Shown in pieces: positions 1 through 7,422 of a stretch of DNA of 59,713 nt. The notes beneath the pieces are model-generated. The model was not told the origin of the DNA and made no database searches. It saw only the letters and a list, made by a program, of their open reading frames with translations. Numbering within the stretch: the first letter of the stretch is position 1; the number at the start of each line of letters is the position of its first letter. Position numbers and translations under genes: made by a program. The stretch is taken from positions 1 through 59,713 of the IMG/VR virus record IMGVR_UViG_3300046665_000288; one strand, 5' to 3'. Source of the stretch: a virus.

Positions 1-92
1 GATGCGAGGGCGGCGGAAGATGCCGCTGCGTGCCCGGTGTGAGCGGAACGGACACTGTTCCGGCCGGCGTAGCGGTGCTGCAGATAAGGGCA
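1..92. other. Host chromosome flank left of the prophage
   Basis: These 92 bases lie outside the left copy of the 16-bp attachment repeat, so they should be host DNA that originally followed the 3' end of the tRNA-Leu gene. I see no open reading frame of useful length. The stretch ACTGTTCCGGCCGG is GC-rich and may form part of a tRNA terminator, but it has no U tract. Nothing else is supportable. Confidence 0.6.
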
Positions 93-108
93 TGGTGCCC
101 GGAGCCGG
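93..108. repeat. Left attachment site (16-bp direct repeat)
   Basis: TGGTGCCCGGAGCCGG is identical to 59615-59630, which is the 3' end (including the encoded CCA) of tRNA-Leu. The identity stops on both sides: GCA versus CAT before it, TAA versus GAT after it. Tyrosine integrases commonly use tRNA 3' ends as attB, and the gene stays whole on one side. Here the whole gene is at the right, so this copy is the phage-derived or displaced half-site at the far end. Confidence 0.92.
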
Positions 109-158
109 TAACGTAATCTCTACGATTTCAATAGCTTAGAGATGCGATTGCCAAAAAA

Positions 159-686
159 ATGCCAGAAAAAATCGAGCCCGAAATTGTTGACTACGAGGCA
201 GTCTACCAGTACGAACGGCACTTGATCCCAGTCAGGAAGCTTTGCCCCGGAATCGACCGGCGCTTCGCATGGGAAGGGGCGAACAGCGAGCATGTAGTGC
301 CTTGCAAATGGCTCGAGCATTATGCCTCAGCTTTCCATTTTACGGACGTTGAGATATGGGCTTCCCGGTCGACGGCCATGATGCCGACTGCAAGTGGCGT
401 CTACTTCATGTTCGATGAAGAGACCTGTATCTATATAGGCCAGACGAACAACTTCTTCAACAGGGCAATGCAGCACAAGCGTAATCGGATGAGGTGGACA
501 TCACATGCGTACTTTGAAGCGCCGAAGACGCATGCCCCAGACATCGAGGCGTACTACATTCGACGCATTCGGCCAATCATGAATAGCTCTTATCCGGCCT
601 TAAACGCCTACTCGCGCATCGTAGAAAAGCTGGGCCTTGACCGCGTAGCATGCGACCCTACCCCTGCAGGCCTTCAGCCCACTTGA
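159..686 (+). CDS. GIY-YIG superfamily nuclease-like protein
   Basis: 175 residues. The middle carries a GIY-YIG fold signature: SGVYFMF (residues ~79-85), CIYIGQTNNFFNRAMQHK with its conserved arginine (~91-108), then a glutamate in DIEAYYI and an asparagine in RPIMN. The family cuts DNA with one metal ion. Stand-alone phage members can be homing or host-attack nucleases. The ATG at 159 is the first ATG in frame after an in-frame stop at 132-134, with no strong ribosome site. It is the leftmost phage gene, convergent with the excisionase-like gene (29-bp overlap) and facing into it, which is typical of a moron or homing nuclease at a phage end. Substrate unknown. Confidence 0.75.
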   Translation: MPEKIEPEIVDYEAVYQYERHLIPVRKLCPGIDRRFAWEGANSEHVVPCKWLEHYASAFHFTDVEIWASRSTAMMPTASGVYFMFDEETCIYIGQTNNFFNRAMQHKRNRMRWTSHAYFEAPKTHAPDIEAYYIRRIRPIMNSSYPALNAYSRIVEKLGLDRVACDPTPAGLQPT

Positions 687-909
687 TGACTTCTCGCGCC
701 TTGTATCGCGGCAGGCCTGATCCGTTTGCCGTGCGAATGCAGATCGGTCGCGGAAAACTTGGCAACGGCAGTATTTTGTCGCGCACGGTCGAGTGAGAAT
801 ATTTTAGATACGCTGCGATGTGTTCCGTGTCCCACAGATCCACCTCGACCGGGATCGATTTTTCGCTCAGCTTTTGCAGGATCGCTGCAAGAATTTCCTT
901 TTCGCTCAT
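658..909 (-). CDS. Excisionase-like small winged-helix protein (AlpA/Xis type)
   Basis: 83 residues. The segment DTEHIAAYLKYSHSTVRDK is a MerR/AlpA-like helix-turn-helix, followed by a wing and RYKAREVIKWAEG, a typical C-terminal end for phage excisionases. A strong TAGGAG site precedes the ATG at 909. It is the last gene of the leftward early operon and lies next to the left att site, where an excision directionality factor is expected. In the circular phage genome it would sit across attP from the integrase. Xis function is inferred from fold and place; it could also be a plain transcription regulator. Confidence 0.62.
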   Translation of the reverse strand: MSEKEILAAILQKLSEKSIPVEVDLWDTEHIAAYLKYSHSTVRDKILPLPSFPRPICIRTANGSGLPRYKAREVIKWAEGLQG

Positions 910-922
910 TCCGTTACTCCTA

Positions 923-1009
923 TTAGCTTCTCATCTCTTTAAGCCGGCGCGTGTCGCCGCGCGTCACCATCCCCAGCAGCATTGACGGTACGCTTATGCC
1001 GTCGACCAT
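923..1009 (-). CDS. Micro-protein, 28 residues, unknown
   Basis: ATG at 1009, one base after the TGA of the upstream gene (1011-1013). An AGGGGG stretch about seven bases before the ATG could serve as ribosome site. The 28-residue product (MVDGISVPSMLLGMVTRGD then RRLKEMRS) ends in TAA at 923-925, and the TAGGAG of the next gene follows at once. Tight packing and a good ribosome site favour a real gene. No function can be assigned. Confidence 0.5.
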   Translation of the reverse strand: MVDGISVPSMLLGMVTRGDTRRLKEMRS

Positions 1010-1010
1010 C

Positions 1011-1247
1011 TCAATCCCCCTTCACTTCGTCCAGAACAGAGCACCGCGGCAGCACTACCACGTTCTGGATCCGATCCATATTTACTTCGCCCAGGCCTGC
1101 TATCTGCGCGGCCGTTGCTACCTGGTCCTTCTCGGCTGCTACGAGGATGATCTCGACCCCGCGCTGCTTGAGGGCGACGGCGTACCCGGATATGCCACCA
1201 TTGGCGCGCGCGTACGTCTGCAGCAGCTTCTTTGCCGGCACGGTCAT
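1011..1247 (-). CDS. Hypothetical early protein, 78 residues
   Basis: I do not recognise a family. The product is soluble, with a basic N-terminus (MTVPAKKLLQTYARANGG) and a hydrophobic strand VEIILVAAEK near residue 32. Its ATG overlaps the stop of the upstream gene in an ATGA arrangement (1244-1247), so it should be translationally coupled to the 142-residue zinc-motif protein. It belongs to the leftward early operon, where such accessory genes are usually dispensable for growth. Confidence 0.7.
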   Translation of the reverse strand: MTVPAKKLLQTYARANGGISGYAVALKQRGVEIILVAAEKDQVATAAQIAGLGEVNMDRIQNVVVLPRCSVLDEVKGD

Positions 1248-1672
1248 GCTTCCTCCTTCCCGGCTTTGGTGTGCGCTTCGATCTCGCCATCGCAGTACGC
1301 ATCGATTCCATTCTGTGGTTCGCCTTCGAGCCTGTAATAGTCCAGGTCGCCGCTTGACAACTGTGCGCGCATCAGCCGATACCGCTCCGCATCAGCGCGC
1401 AGCTGCTCGACTTCGGCGATCAGTTCCAGCACAGTAGCGGGGTTAGCTGCGCGGTAGTAGGCTTCGGCTTTTACGTGCTCATCGCCTATGCCGTAGAACT
1501 GCACGCCAAGCGCTGCGCCGTCGTAATTGCAATAGTCCTTCCCGAGCGAGACGGTTCCGTCGCCGCCGCACGTCGGGCAATCAGCCCAGCCGCCTTCGCG
1601 CTTGATCTGCGCGCTGTCGAAGTCTTGCGGCGTTGCCGCCAGTGCCAGCGCCTTCAGCTTTTCGATGTACAT
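1244..1672 (-). CDS. Ea22-like early protein with CxxC zinc motif
   Basis: 142 residues from the ATG at 1672 (MYIEKLKALALAATPQDF). That ATG lies one base after the previous stop and has GAGG upstream; a longer reading to 1711 lacks a ribosome site. CPTCGGDGTVS (~30) is half of a DnaJ-type zinc finger. The segment VLELIAEVEQLRADAERYR is a coiled coil, like the C-terminal part of many lambdoid Ea22/Eaa-type accessory proteins, which begin with a 'L..L..AT' segment. Role unknown. Confidence 0.72.
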   Translation of the reverse strand: MYIEKLKALALAATPQDFDSAQIKREGGWADCPTCGGDGTVSLGKDYCNYDGAALGVQFYGIGDEHVKAEAYYRAANPATVLELIAEVEQLRADAERYRLMRAQLSSGDLDYYRLEGEPQNGIDAYCDGEIEAHTKAGKEEA

Positions 1673-1673
1673 T

Positions 1674-1931
1674 TCATGCCTCATCTTTAAATTCACCGCA
1701 CACATGGTCACGCGGGGTCATGACGTGCCCCGCTCCGGGCGTTAAGCTGCAGCTCTCTATGCCGAGCATCGCGAAACGATCGGTGCCAGCAACCGGCGTC
1801 GATCGGATGCACTCGCCGGCTACTGAGTTATGCCAACGCCACCAGTCACAGCCAGCGCAGCATGGGCCGTGGGCCTTATAAAAGGCGTCGACGATCGCCT
1901 GAGTGCGCTCCTGCCTTGAGATTGCGGCCAT
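1674..1931 (-). CDS. Cysteine-rich hypothetical early protein, 85 residues
   Basis: The product starts MAAISRQERTQAIVDAFYKA and contains HGPCCAGCDWWRWHNS and GECIRST, then CGEF near the end. Six cysteines and several histidines suggest a small metal-binding protein. AAGGAGG lies eight bases before the ATG at 1931, directly across the junction with the gene before it (GGAGGCATGAAATG). The same junction design recurs at the next gene. No family recognised. Confidence 0.68.
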   Translation of the reverse strand: MAAISRQERTQAIVDAFYKAHGPCCAGCDWWRWHNSVAGECIRSTPVAGTDRFAMLGIESCSLTPGAGHVMTPRDHVCGEFKDEA

Positions 1932-1932
1932 T

Positions 1933-2199
1933 TCATGCCTCCTTGGTGGCGCGCTTGGCTGCGCGACGGTTGCGCTTGTCCTCGGCCACAGCGATGCGTC
2001 GGCGGTCTTCGTCGGTTAGCGCTCTTGCGCGCGGCTCGGGCCGGGTTAGAGGGATGCACATGCTGCTTGCCTGCTCGATTGACATGCCGGCAGCAAGGCC
2101 AGCCGCGAGCACGGTTATGTTGTGGCTAGCCAGGGCGCTTTGTACCTTGCGCGCCAGGCCGTCATCTCCGGCCACAATCGCGATTCGACGTTCGTTCAT
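1933..2199 (-). CDS. Hypothetical early protein with basic C-terminus, 88 residues
   Basis: Residues 1-30 (MNERRIAIVAGDDGLARKVQ) look like a short Rossmann-type or receiver-like strand-turn-helix. The tail DEDRRRIAVAEDKRNRRAA is strongly basic and helical, so it may bind nucleic acid. The start overlaps the stop of the upstream gene (ATGA at 2196-2199), and its own last codons hold the AAGGAGG site of the next gene. No family can be named. Confidence 0.65.
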   Translation of the reverse strand: MNERRIAIVAGDDGLARKVQSALASHNITVLAAGLAAGMSIEQASSMCIPLTRPEPRARALTDEDRRRIAVAEDKRNRRAAKRATKEA

Positions 2200-2804
2200 T
2201 TGGCTTCCTCCTTTCCTTTAGACATAGAGGAAGGGGCGGCAGCGAGCGGCGCCATGCGAGTATCGAAGTCAATCGGCGTGCGATAGAACAGGTTGCCGCT
2301 CGTCTTGTCGCGGTAAACATGCACGAGATTGCCGCGCGTGACGCCAGCGCCGGCCGCAACGCCAACGTGCTCGTACTCGCCGCCTTTGCCGATGCATGTG
2401 TAAATCTCAGGCGCTGTTCCAGCAGTGCGACCGTCAATGTAGGCGATGACTGCCTGAAATGCGCGCTTGGCACTCACCGACCCGTTTGCCTTCCAGTGCT
2501 CGGCCATGAGTTTGCGGAACTCTGGCGTGTCGATGCTCGCGGGCTTCCGTTCTGCCAGCTCGCGCTCAAGCTGGCGGATACGCTCGGCATACGGGGCGGC
2601 ATGGGCGTAGACCGCATCTAATTCGGTGATGTAGCGTGTTTCGATAGCGTGAGCGATTGCGCACCAGTCGCCATTGTTGGCGTCGTAGATCCCGAGCAAT
2701 TCGCTGATCGTGTACGGCTGCACAGTTCTAGGGCGTGGCAGCGGCGGCAGTGCTTGGGTATCCAGAGGGGCTGAGACAGCAGTAGTGCGGTTGGTTTCAG
2801 ACAT
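2196..2804 (-). CDS. Ea22/Eaf-type early protein with DUF1653-like C-terminus
   Basis: 202 residues. A disordered proline-rich N-terminus is followed by helices (YAERIRQLERELAERK) and a C-terminal block YTCIGKGGEYEHVGVAAGAG ... VYRDKTSGNLFYRTPIDF. That block is a compact beta fold seen as the last domain of many phage accessory proteins and resembles DUF1653. The 5' end overlaps the next gene upstream by eight bases. Lambdoid early left operons carry such modular proteins with exchanged N-terminal parts. Function unknown. Confidence 0.68.
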   Translation of the reverse strand: MSETNRTTAVSAPLDTQALPPLPRPRTVQPYTISELLGIYDANNGDWCAIAHAIETRYITELDAVYAHAAPYAERIRQLERELAERKPASIDTPEFRKLMAEHWKANGSVSAKRAFQAVIAYIDGRTAGTAPEIYTCIGKGGEYEHVGVAAGAGVTRGNLVHVYRDKTSGNLFYRTPIDFDTRMAPLAAAPSSMSKGKEEAK

Positions 2805-3372
2805 GGCTCGGCTCCTTCATGGTTTCCTCCAGCGCGGCCTGTACTGCCGTGATGATGCGGCAGAGGTATTGATAGGCCGGATTCGGCTTCGTGGGCAGGC
2901 TGTACCACCATTCCTCGCCGAAAATCTTATGCATCAGTTTGGCATCGCCAGATCCGTCATCACTGAACCATGCACCATCGACCTCCTCCCACAGCTCGCG
3001 AGCTTCCTCGGCAGTGATCTCGTCGCGTCCAATGCGGTAGCCGCGCGTGCCGTCCAGTCGGCGCATGAAATGGCCGCGACGGAGCTTGATGATCTGGCGC
3101 CGTGCACCGTCCGCGATGGCTTCCGCGTCTGTTATGTCAGCACGCTCATCGGTCATCTTGTTGGCGATGTAATCGACCGAACACGAACGGAAGAACTCCG
3201 TGATGTTTTGCTCGCCCATACCGCCCCAGTACGCGCTCCACGACTTGCCGTAGCACTCGATGGTGATCTTGCCTTGGCGCGGCCCGATGTCTTCCGCGAA
3301 CACGGTGATCGGGTCCAGTGAGGGCGCGCCGGTGATGGTCAGCTTCGTGACTTGGCTACGTTCGATCTTCAA
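2797..3372 (-). CDS. Conserved phage protein, 191 residues, unknown role
   Basis: The N-terminal part (SLDPITVFAEDIGPRQGKI ... CYGKSWSAYWGGMG ... FFRSCSVDYIANKM) is a widespread conserved segment of phage early proteins in Proteobacteria. The C-terminal part, WWYSLPTKPNPAYQYLCRI, also looks conserved. Aromatic-rich, soluble, no membrane segment. It overlaps the stop of the upstream 67-residue gene by four bases (3369-3372). I know the family by pattern only, and no activity has been tied to it. Confidence 0.7.
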   Translation of the reverse strand: MKIERSQVTKLTITGAPSLDPITVFAEDIGPRQGKITIECYGKSWSAYWGGMGEQNITEFFRSCSVDYIANKMTDERADITDAEAIADGARRQIIKLRRGHFMRRLDGTRGYRIGRDEITAEEARELWEEVDGAWFSDDGSGDAKLMHKIFGEEWWYSLPTKPNPAYQYLCRIITAVQAALEETMKEPSHV

Positions 3373-3572
3373 TTCTTCTCTCCTTGCGTGTTGTGAGATG
3401 CCGCCTTGGCTGCGATGTCACGCGGATCAGGCTGGCTCCACCATTGACCGATCATCGTGACGGAAAGTGCGTGGATGTCATCGGCAGTCAGTCTGCATCC
3501 TGTGCCGCGCTTGTGTGCGCGGGCCATCTTGTTCAGTACGTCTTGCATCGTGTCGAAAACGTCGGCGCTCAT
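3369..3572 (-). CDS. Hypothetical early protein, 67 residues
   Basis: Small soluble helical protein (MSADVFDTMQDVLNKMARAH ... LTADDIHALSVTMIGQWWSQ). ATGA overlaps exist at both ends (3369-3372 and 3569-3572), so it is coupled to both neighbours in the operon. No family recognised and no motif seen beyond the helix-rich pattern. Confidence 0.65.
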   Translation of the reverse strand: MSADVFDTMQDVLNKMARAHKRGTGCRLTADDIHALSVTMIGQWWSQPDPRDIAAKAASHNTQGEKN

Positions 3573-4759
3573 TTCGCCTCCTGCGTCTTGCCTTGGGATG
3601 CGGACATGGCGGCGATGACCGATTGCTGTCCTTCCTCGTATGCCTGCCTTACTAGCGTGTGCAGGCGCTCTGGTTCTCGGTGCGCGAACACCAGCATGGA
3701 CTTACGCACGTCGGTTTCAATGGATACCCACCAGTCGATATAACTGCGCGCCGAGTCCTTCGCATCCAGCGCATCGCCTGCTTGCGCTGGAGCGGTGAGA
3801 CTGGCAGCGAACACTTTGCCGCAACACTGCATGTACTTCTCGTGCTCGGCGGCCAGCAGCGCGACGACGCCGTTGTAAGCGTCGAGCAATCCGCCGCTGC
3901 CATTGCAGTGCGGGCAGTTGCACGGGACCTCATAGGTATCCGGCCCGGCGCCTTCCATCATCACGCCTTCGCCAGAACCTTTGCATGCGGGGCAGAGCGC
4001 ATCCTCTTTAGCGGGCAGCGGTGCGCGGGCGAGGGCTGCGCGGAGGTCGGCGATCTCCTGCACCATGTACTTGCACATCAATGTGTGCGGCCAGAACGCC
4101 TCCTCTGAGCGAGGGTGGGCCTCGTAGATGTGCTCCTGCCATGTCTTGATCGGCGCAGCATCCCGGCTGGGTGCTGTTGGCCAGCCCATCCACTCGACGC
4201 CGCAGATGGTGCATCGCTGTTTGCCGTCCGCGCTGTAGACCTCATATGCGTGATAGCCCTCTCGGTCGCACTCGCTCGCGCTTGCCGTGGTGGCCTTGCT
4301 CTCCGCCTCGCATCCATCGCACAGCGGGTTGTGGCCGCGCTGGGGGCATGCGAAGTGGTGCGCGGCGCTTGTCGTGGTGGCCGCAGGGGTACCGTAACCG
4401 ATTACGGTACCATCGACGGCCGCTCCTGCCTGCTGTGTGGCCGGTGCCCGACGAGCGATCACAAATGCGTCATGGATCGCATTCTTGACGTGTTTCTGCG
4501 CCCATTCCTCTGCGAAGTAGGCACTGGCGAGGTCATCCAGTTCTTCATCGGTCAGGGTAGGTGCTTCGGGCGCGGCTTGCTGGGTAGCGCGGGCATCTTT
4601 CCAGCAGCCCCAATAATCGGTCAGAAATGGTTCGGCGTAACCGTCGCCGTCCCGAATTGCGATGATCTTCGCTTCCCAGCCAGAGCGCAGCGCCCACGCT
4701 TCAAACAGCGCCCGCTCGTCCGCCTGCTCGGCTACGCGCGGCATGTTCTGGTTATCCAT
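3569..4759 (-). CDS. Modular early protein with DnaJ-like zinc-finger pair
   Basis: 396 residues from the ATG at 4759 (MDNQNMPRVAEQADERALFE). AAAGGACAG precedes it, and it overlaps the upstream stop by eight bases; a reading extended to 4813 has no site. The region HFACPQRGHNPLCDGCE and, later, CPACKGSGEG ... CNCPHCNGSGG form CxxCxGxG zinc knuckles as in DnaJ. Helices DLRAALARAPLPAKE lie between. It resembles a chain of Ea22-like modules. Zinc binding is likely; the biological role is unknown. Confidence 0.66.
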   Translation of the reverse strand: MDNQNMPRVAEQADERALFEAWALRSGWEAKIIAIRDGDGYAEPFLTDYWGCWKDARATQQAAPEAPTLTDEELDDLASAYFAEEWAQKHVKNAIHDAFVIARRAPATQQAGAAVDGTVIGYGTPAATTTSAAHHFACPQRGHNPLCDGCEAESKATTASASECDREGYHAYEVYSADGKQRCTICGVEWMGWPTAPSRDAAPIKTWQEHIYEAHPRSEEAFWPHTLMCKYMVQEIADLRAALARAPLPAKEDALCPACKGSGEGVMMEGAGPDTYEVPCNCPHCNGSGGLLDAYNGVVALLAAEHEKYMQCCGKVFAASLTAPAQAGDALDAKDSARSYIDWWVSIETDVRKSMLVFAHREPERLHTLVRQAYEEGQQSVIAAMSASQGKTQEAK

Positions 4760-5141
4760 TGTTCTGTCCTTTCTCTGCGCGCTTGGCGGCTGCTGTGTGT
4801 CGAGCGATGGCAACCTTCACGATTGCCAGGCGCAGTTCCGCCCAGTCGCCGACCGTCGTCTGGAATTCGATGTAATCGCCACCGTCGATATGTTCTGCCC
4901 AGCCCCTACCGTCTTCGTTGATGGCGAAGTGGATGCGCGACTGTACGGCCAACCTGAACGCGTCGCCATCTTCGCGAGCCCAGAAAGGGACCAGTTCGCG
5001 GTCCTTCAGGTTGCTGCCCGGCGGGTAGCCGTTGACCCAAGTTGGCGGCAGCTTAAACCCGCGTTCCTGACCGCCCACCTGCAATTCCGTCCAGCCCAAC
5101 AGCGTAGCCAGGCGCAGTTCTGCTTCGATGCCTTGGCTCAT
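4752..5141 (-). CDS. Hypothetical phage protein, 129 residues
   Basis: Contains LATLLGWTELQVGGQERGFK near the start, then a hydrophilic middle and a helical tail rich in Ala, Arg and Lys. Many lambdoid accessory genes of this kind start with 'IEAELRLATLLGW' and describe a plant- or phage-like 'BC1872' type fold, but I cannot confirm a family. The start overlaps the exonuclease stop (5138-5141). Confidence 0.65.
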   Translation of the reverse strand: MSQGIEAELRLATLLGWTELQVGGQERGFKLPPTWVNGYPPGSNLKDRELVPFWAREDGDAFRLAVQSRIHFAINEDGRGWAEHIDGGDYIEFQTTVGDWAELRLAIVKVAIARHTAAAKRAEKGQNNG

Positions 5142-6805
5142 TGCTCGCCCCCATTCAGGGTGTTAGCTGATCCAGTCTGGAGAGCGCGGATAGCAGCGGC
5201 GCAATGCGAAACTGCGTTGTTGTATCCGGTATCGCCGTCAGTTCCGGTGTCCTCGACCTGCTCGCCCTCGCAAGCCATCGCCGCATCTTCCAGCGCCTGA
5301 TTGCGGATATCGTCTGCGCTGCCTGGCGCGCTCACGGTGCTGGTAGTAGGAGCGAGGTCCGGCGCTTTTCCGCTCCACTTGGCATCAGGGCCGGGGCGCT
5401 TGAAGCTGCCGCTCCATCCGTGCTGTTTTCCGCATTCGCAGACGGGCTGACGGTCGGACAGCGTGGCGGGATCGAGCGAGTACCGGCCGCAGTAGAAGCA
5501 ATGGGCAATCGCGCCTTCATCGTGGCGCATCGTGGCCGGGATGTTGTTCAGCGCCTGCTCGGCTGTCTCGGCCTTCGCTGCCTGCTGGGTGACTTCCTGT
5601 GCGGTAGGAGCGGCGAGCAGTTCTAATGCAAAAGCCTTGAGCCGGATGAACTGTTCGCTCTTGCGATAGTCGGGGTCGAGATTAGCCACAGCAGAAAGCT
5701 GCTTCCACCCGGTTGCGACGTGCTTCAACGCAGCCTGTTCAATCTGATCATCATCCGGCACTGCTTGCACCTTGGTTGCCAACTTCACATCCTCGACCTT
5801 GTAGACTGCTGTGGCTGGCTCCAGCTCTGCTGCGAGGTAGACTTCGGCTTGCACCTTGGTTGCCTGTGACTGGCCCGCGAGGTGGGCAGCAATCTTCTGC
5901 GCCGCGACACGTAGCCAAGTGCCGGCGATGTAGTCACCGATGCAGTCGTGCAGGATGTCGAAAATTACTACGCCGGTAGTCGTCGGCTCTGTTTTCGGTT
6001 CTTTGCCGAGGTGGGCGGCAATCGCAGCGCGGGCGTAGTCGCGCATGTTTTCAGAAGTGAAGTACTCGATGTTGTGCTCCGTGTCGTCGCGGTAGAGCGC
6101 GAATGGCAGCGGAGGCAGATCGCCGGTCGGCTGCTCTACTGCGGAGGGCGGGGGCGATGAAATTGCGGCATGCACATCGAGGATGCGCATTGCCCTTGCT
6201 GCTGCTTCGGCTTGAGCCGTAGCGTCGTCGAGCGCGTTATGGTGCGTTCCGGTCGAGCGGTTCACCTTTACGCCTGCCAGGTCATATAGCGTGCGGGTGT
6301 CGCGGACGTCGTAAAACCGCCAAGGTGCTTTCATCCCGCAGGCCTTATACGCCGCATCGAGGAGCGGCACGTCGAACGTCGCGCCGTGACACCATGGCCG
6401 TTCCGCACCAACAAGCCCGTACCAGCACGTGAACTGCTCCAGCACGTCCGCAATAGGATCCGCGTCAGTGCGAAATGCCGCCGCGCGTGCCTCATCGCTC
6501 TGCTGCATCCACCATGCGATCGTGTTCGGATCGATCGTCAGGTCGACCGCGGTGCACGATTGGAGCAGGATCGGTGCATAGAACGTGTCGCCCAAGCCAT
6601 CGGGCCCAAACACGACGGCGCCGATGCTCAGGATTGCGGATCCAGGCGTAGTGCCGAGTGTCTCGATATCGATCATGACGTCGACCGGGATCGGTGCGGC
6701 CGGCACGGTGACAGGAGCCTGGGTGTTCTCGCTCCAGTTCAGCGGCACTTCGGCGCGCTTATCGTCGACGCGGCGCGCCGGCTTGTTCTCGCTCTCGTTG
6801 GACAT
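5138..6805 (-). CDS. DEDD-type 3'-5' exonuclease with C-terminal accessory domains
   Basis: 555 residues from the ATG at 6805 (MSNESENKPARRVDDKRAE); the open frame runs on to 7231 but overlaps two other genes and has no site there. Residues ~38-200 hold the exonuclease fold: MIDIETLGTTPGSAILSIGA (Asp and Glu), WCHGATFDVPLL (Asp), then HHNALDDATAQA (His and Asp). This matches the Rv2179c-like phage exoribonuclease group. The C-terminal two thirds contain a DUF-like block (RDYARAAIAAHLG) and a HCFYCGRYS ... CECG zinc motif typical of Ea-type modules. Probable single-strand nucleic acid trimming. Confidence 0.8.
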   Translation of the reverse strand: MSNESENKPARRVDDKRAEVPLNWSENTQAPVTVPAAPIPVDVMIDIETLGTTPGSAILSIGAVVFGPDGLGDTFYAPILLQSCTAVDLTIDPNTIAWWMQQSDEARAAAFRTDADPIADVLEQFTCWYGLVGAERPWCHGATFDVPLLDAAYKACGMKAPWRFYDVRDTRTLYDLAGVKVNRSTGTHHNALDDATAQAEAAARAMRILDVHAAISSPPPSAVEQPTGDLPPLPFALYRDDTEHNIEYFTSENMRDYARAAIAAHLGKEPKTEPTTTGVVIFDILHDCIGDYIAGTWLRVAAQKIAAHLAGQSQATKVQAEVYLAAELEPATAVYKVEDVKLATKVQAVPDDDQIEQAALKHVATGWKQLSAVANLDPDYRKSEQFIRLKAFALELLAAPTAQEVTQQAAKAETAEQALNNIPATMRHDEGAIAHCFYCGRYSLDPATLSDRQPVCECGKQHGWSGSFKRPGPDAKWSGKAPDLAPTTSTVSAPGSADDIRNQALEDAAMACEGEQVEDTGTDGDTGYNNAVSHCAAAIRALQTGSANTLNGGEQ

Positions 6806-6819
6806 GGTTCGCTCTCTCG

Positions 6820-6999
6820 TTATTTCGGTTCGTTGTTGGTCTTGGGTTTCAGCTTTTCGCCGCTGTTGATCGCGGCCAGGTCTTCGTAGTAGCGGCTGGA
6901 GCTGCGGTTCGTGCGGTAGGTCTGCATCGCCTTGCGGTCTTCGGCCGTCATGCCGGAGGTGTCGGTGCCGAAGTTGCGGCGGGTACGGCGCTTTCTCAT
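6820..6999 (-). CDS. Small basic hypothetical protein, 59 residues
   Basis: Starts MRKRRTRRNFGTDTSGMTAE and is rich in Arg, Lys and Ser throughout (KAMQTYRTNRSSSRYYEDLA). It probably binds nucleic acid or a partner protein; no fold is recognised. The ATG at 6999 overlaps the upstream stop (6996-6998). A GTG 15 bases earlier would lie inside the previous gene and is less likely. Confidence 0.62.
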   Translation of the reverse strand: MRKRRTRRNFGTDTSGMTAEDRKAMQTYRTNRSSSRYYEDLAAINSGEKLKPKTNNEPK

Positions 7000-7394
7000 G
7001 GCAGCGCTTCCCACTCATCTTCTTCGATGCCAGGGTTTCGCCAGCCCTTGATTGCCCCGTCTGCACCGATCTCGAAAATGATGTAATCGCCGTAACCGTT
7101 GGTGCACGGGCAGAGAAACTCGTCGGGAACGTAGTAGCCGCCCCACTTAGCGACGCGCTTACCCGCTTCGTCCTGAAGCCAATATTCGCCGGCGTCGCAT
7201 ACCTTGTAGTGCACGCTCGCCGTCGTCCCAACCGGCCAGTTCTTTACGGCCCCGGTGCGTAGATCAATGACCGGCTCCCAGTTCTCGCCGCGACGCAGCG
7301 GAATCTTGCCTTCCGTGTCTTCGACGCCGTTCACCTTGGCGTCTTCCCAGTAGCGCACGGCGGCGCTCACTTCGATGTATCGTGCGTTATCCAT
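6996..7394 (-). CDS. Hypothetical early protein, 132 residues
   Basis: From the ATG at 7394 (MDNARYIEVSAAVRYWEDAK), preceded by GGAGAG. Contains repeated short beta motifs: GENWEPVIDLRTGAVKNWPV, YWLQDEAGKRVAKWGGYYVP, then CPCTNGYGDYIIFEIGADG. The pattern of strand-turn-strand with conserved tryptophans and glycine is common in phage proteins of unknown role from the same position. The stop overlaps the next start. Confidence 0.68.
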   Translation of the reverse strand: MDNARYIEVSAAVRYWEDAKVNGVEDTEGKIPLRRGENWEPVIDLRTGAVKNWPVGTTASVHYKVCDAGEYWLQDEAGKRVAKWGGYYVPDEFLCPCTNGYGDYIIFEIGADGAIKGWRNPGIEEDEWEALP

Positions 7395-7422
7395 GATCTC
7401 TCCGGTTCTGTGGCTACGAGGC

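Noticed and set aside
5138-7231. 697-codon reading of the exonuclease gene
   Set aside because: The first 142 codons overlap two other well-placed genes and read as low-complexity shadow; the exonuclease begins at 6805.
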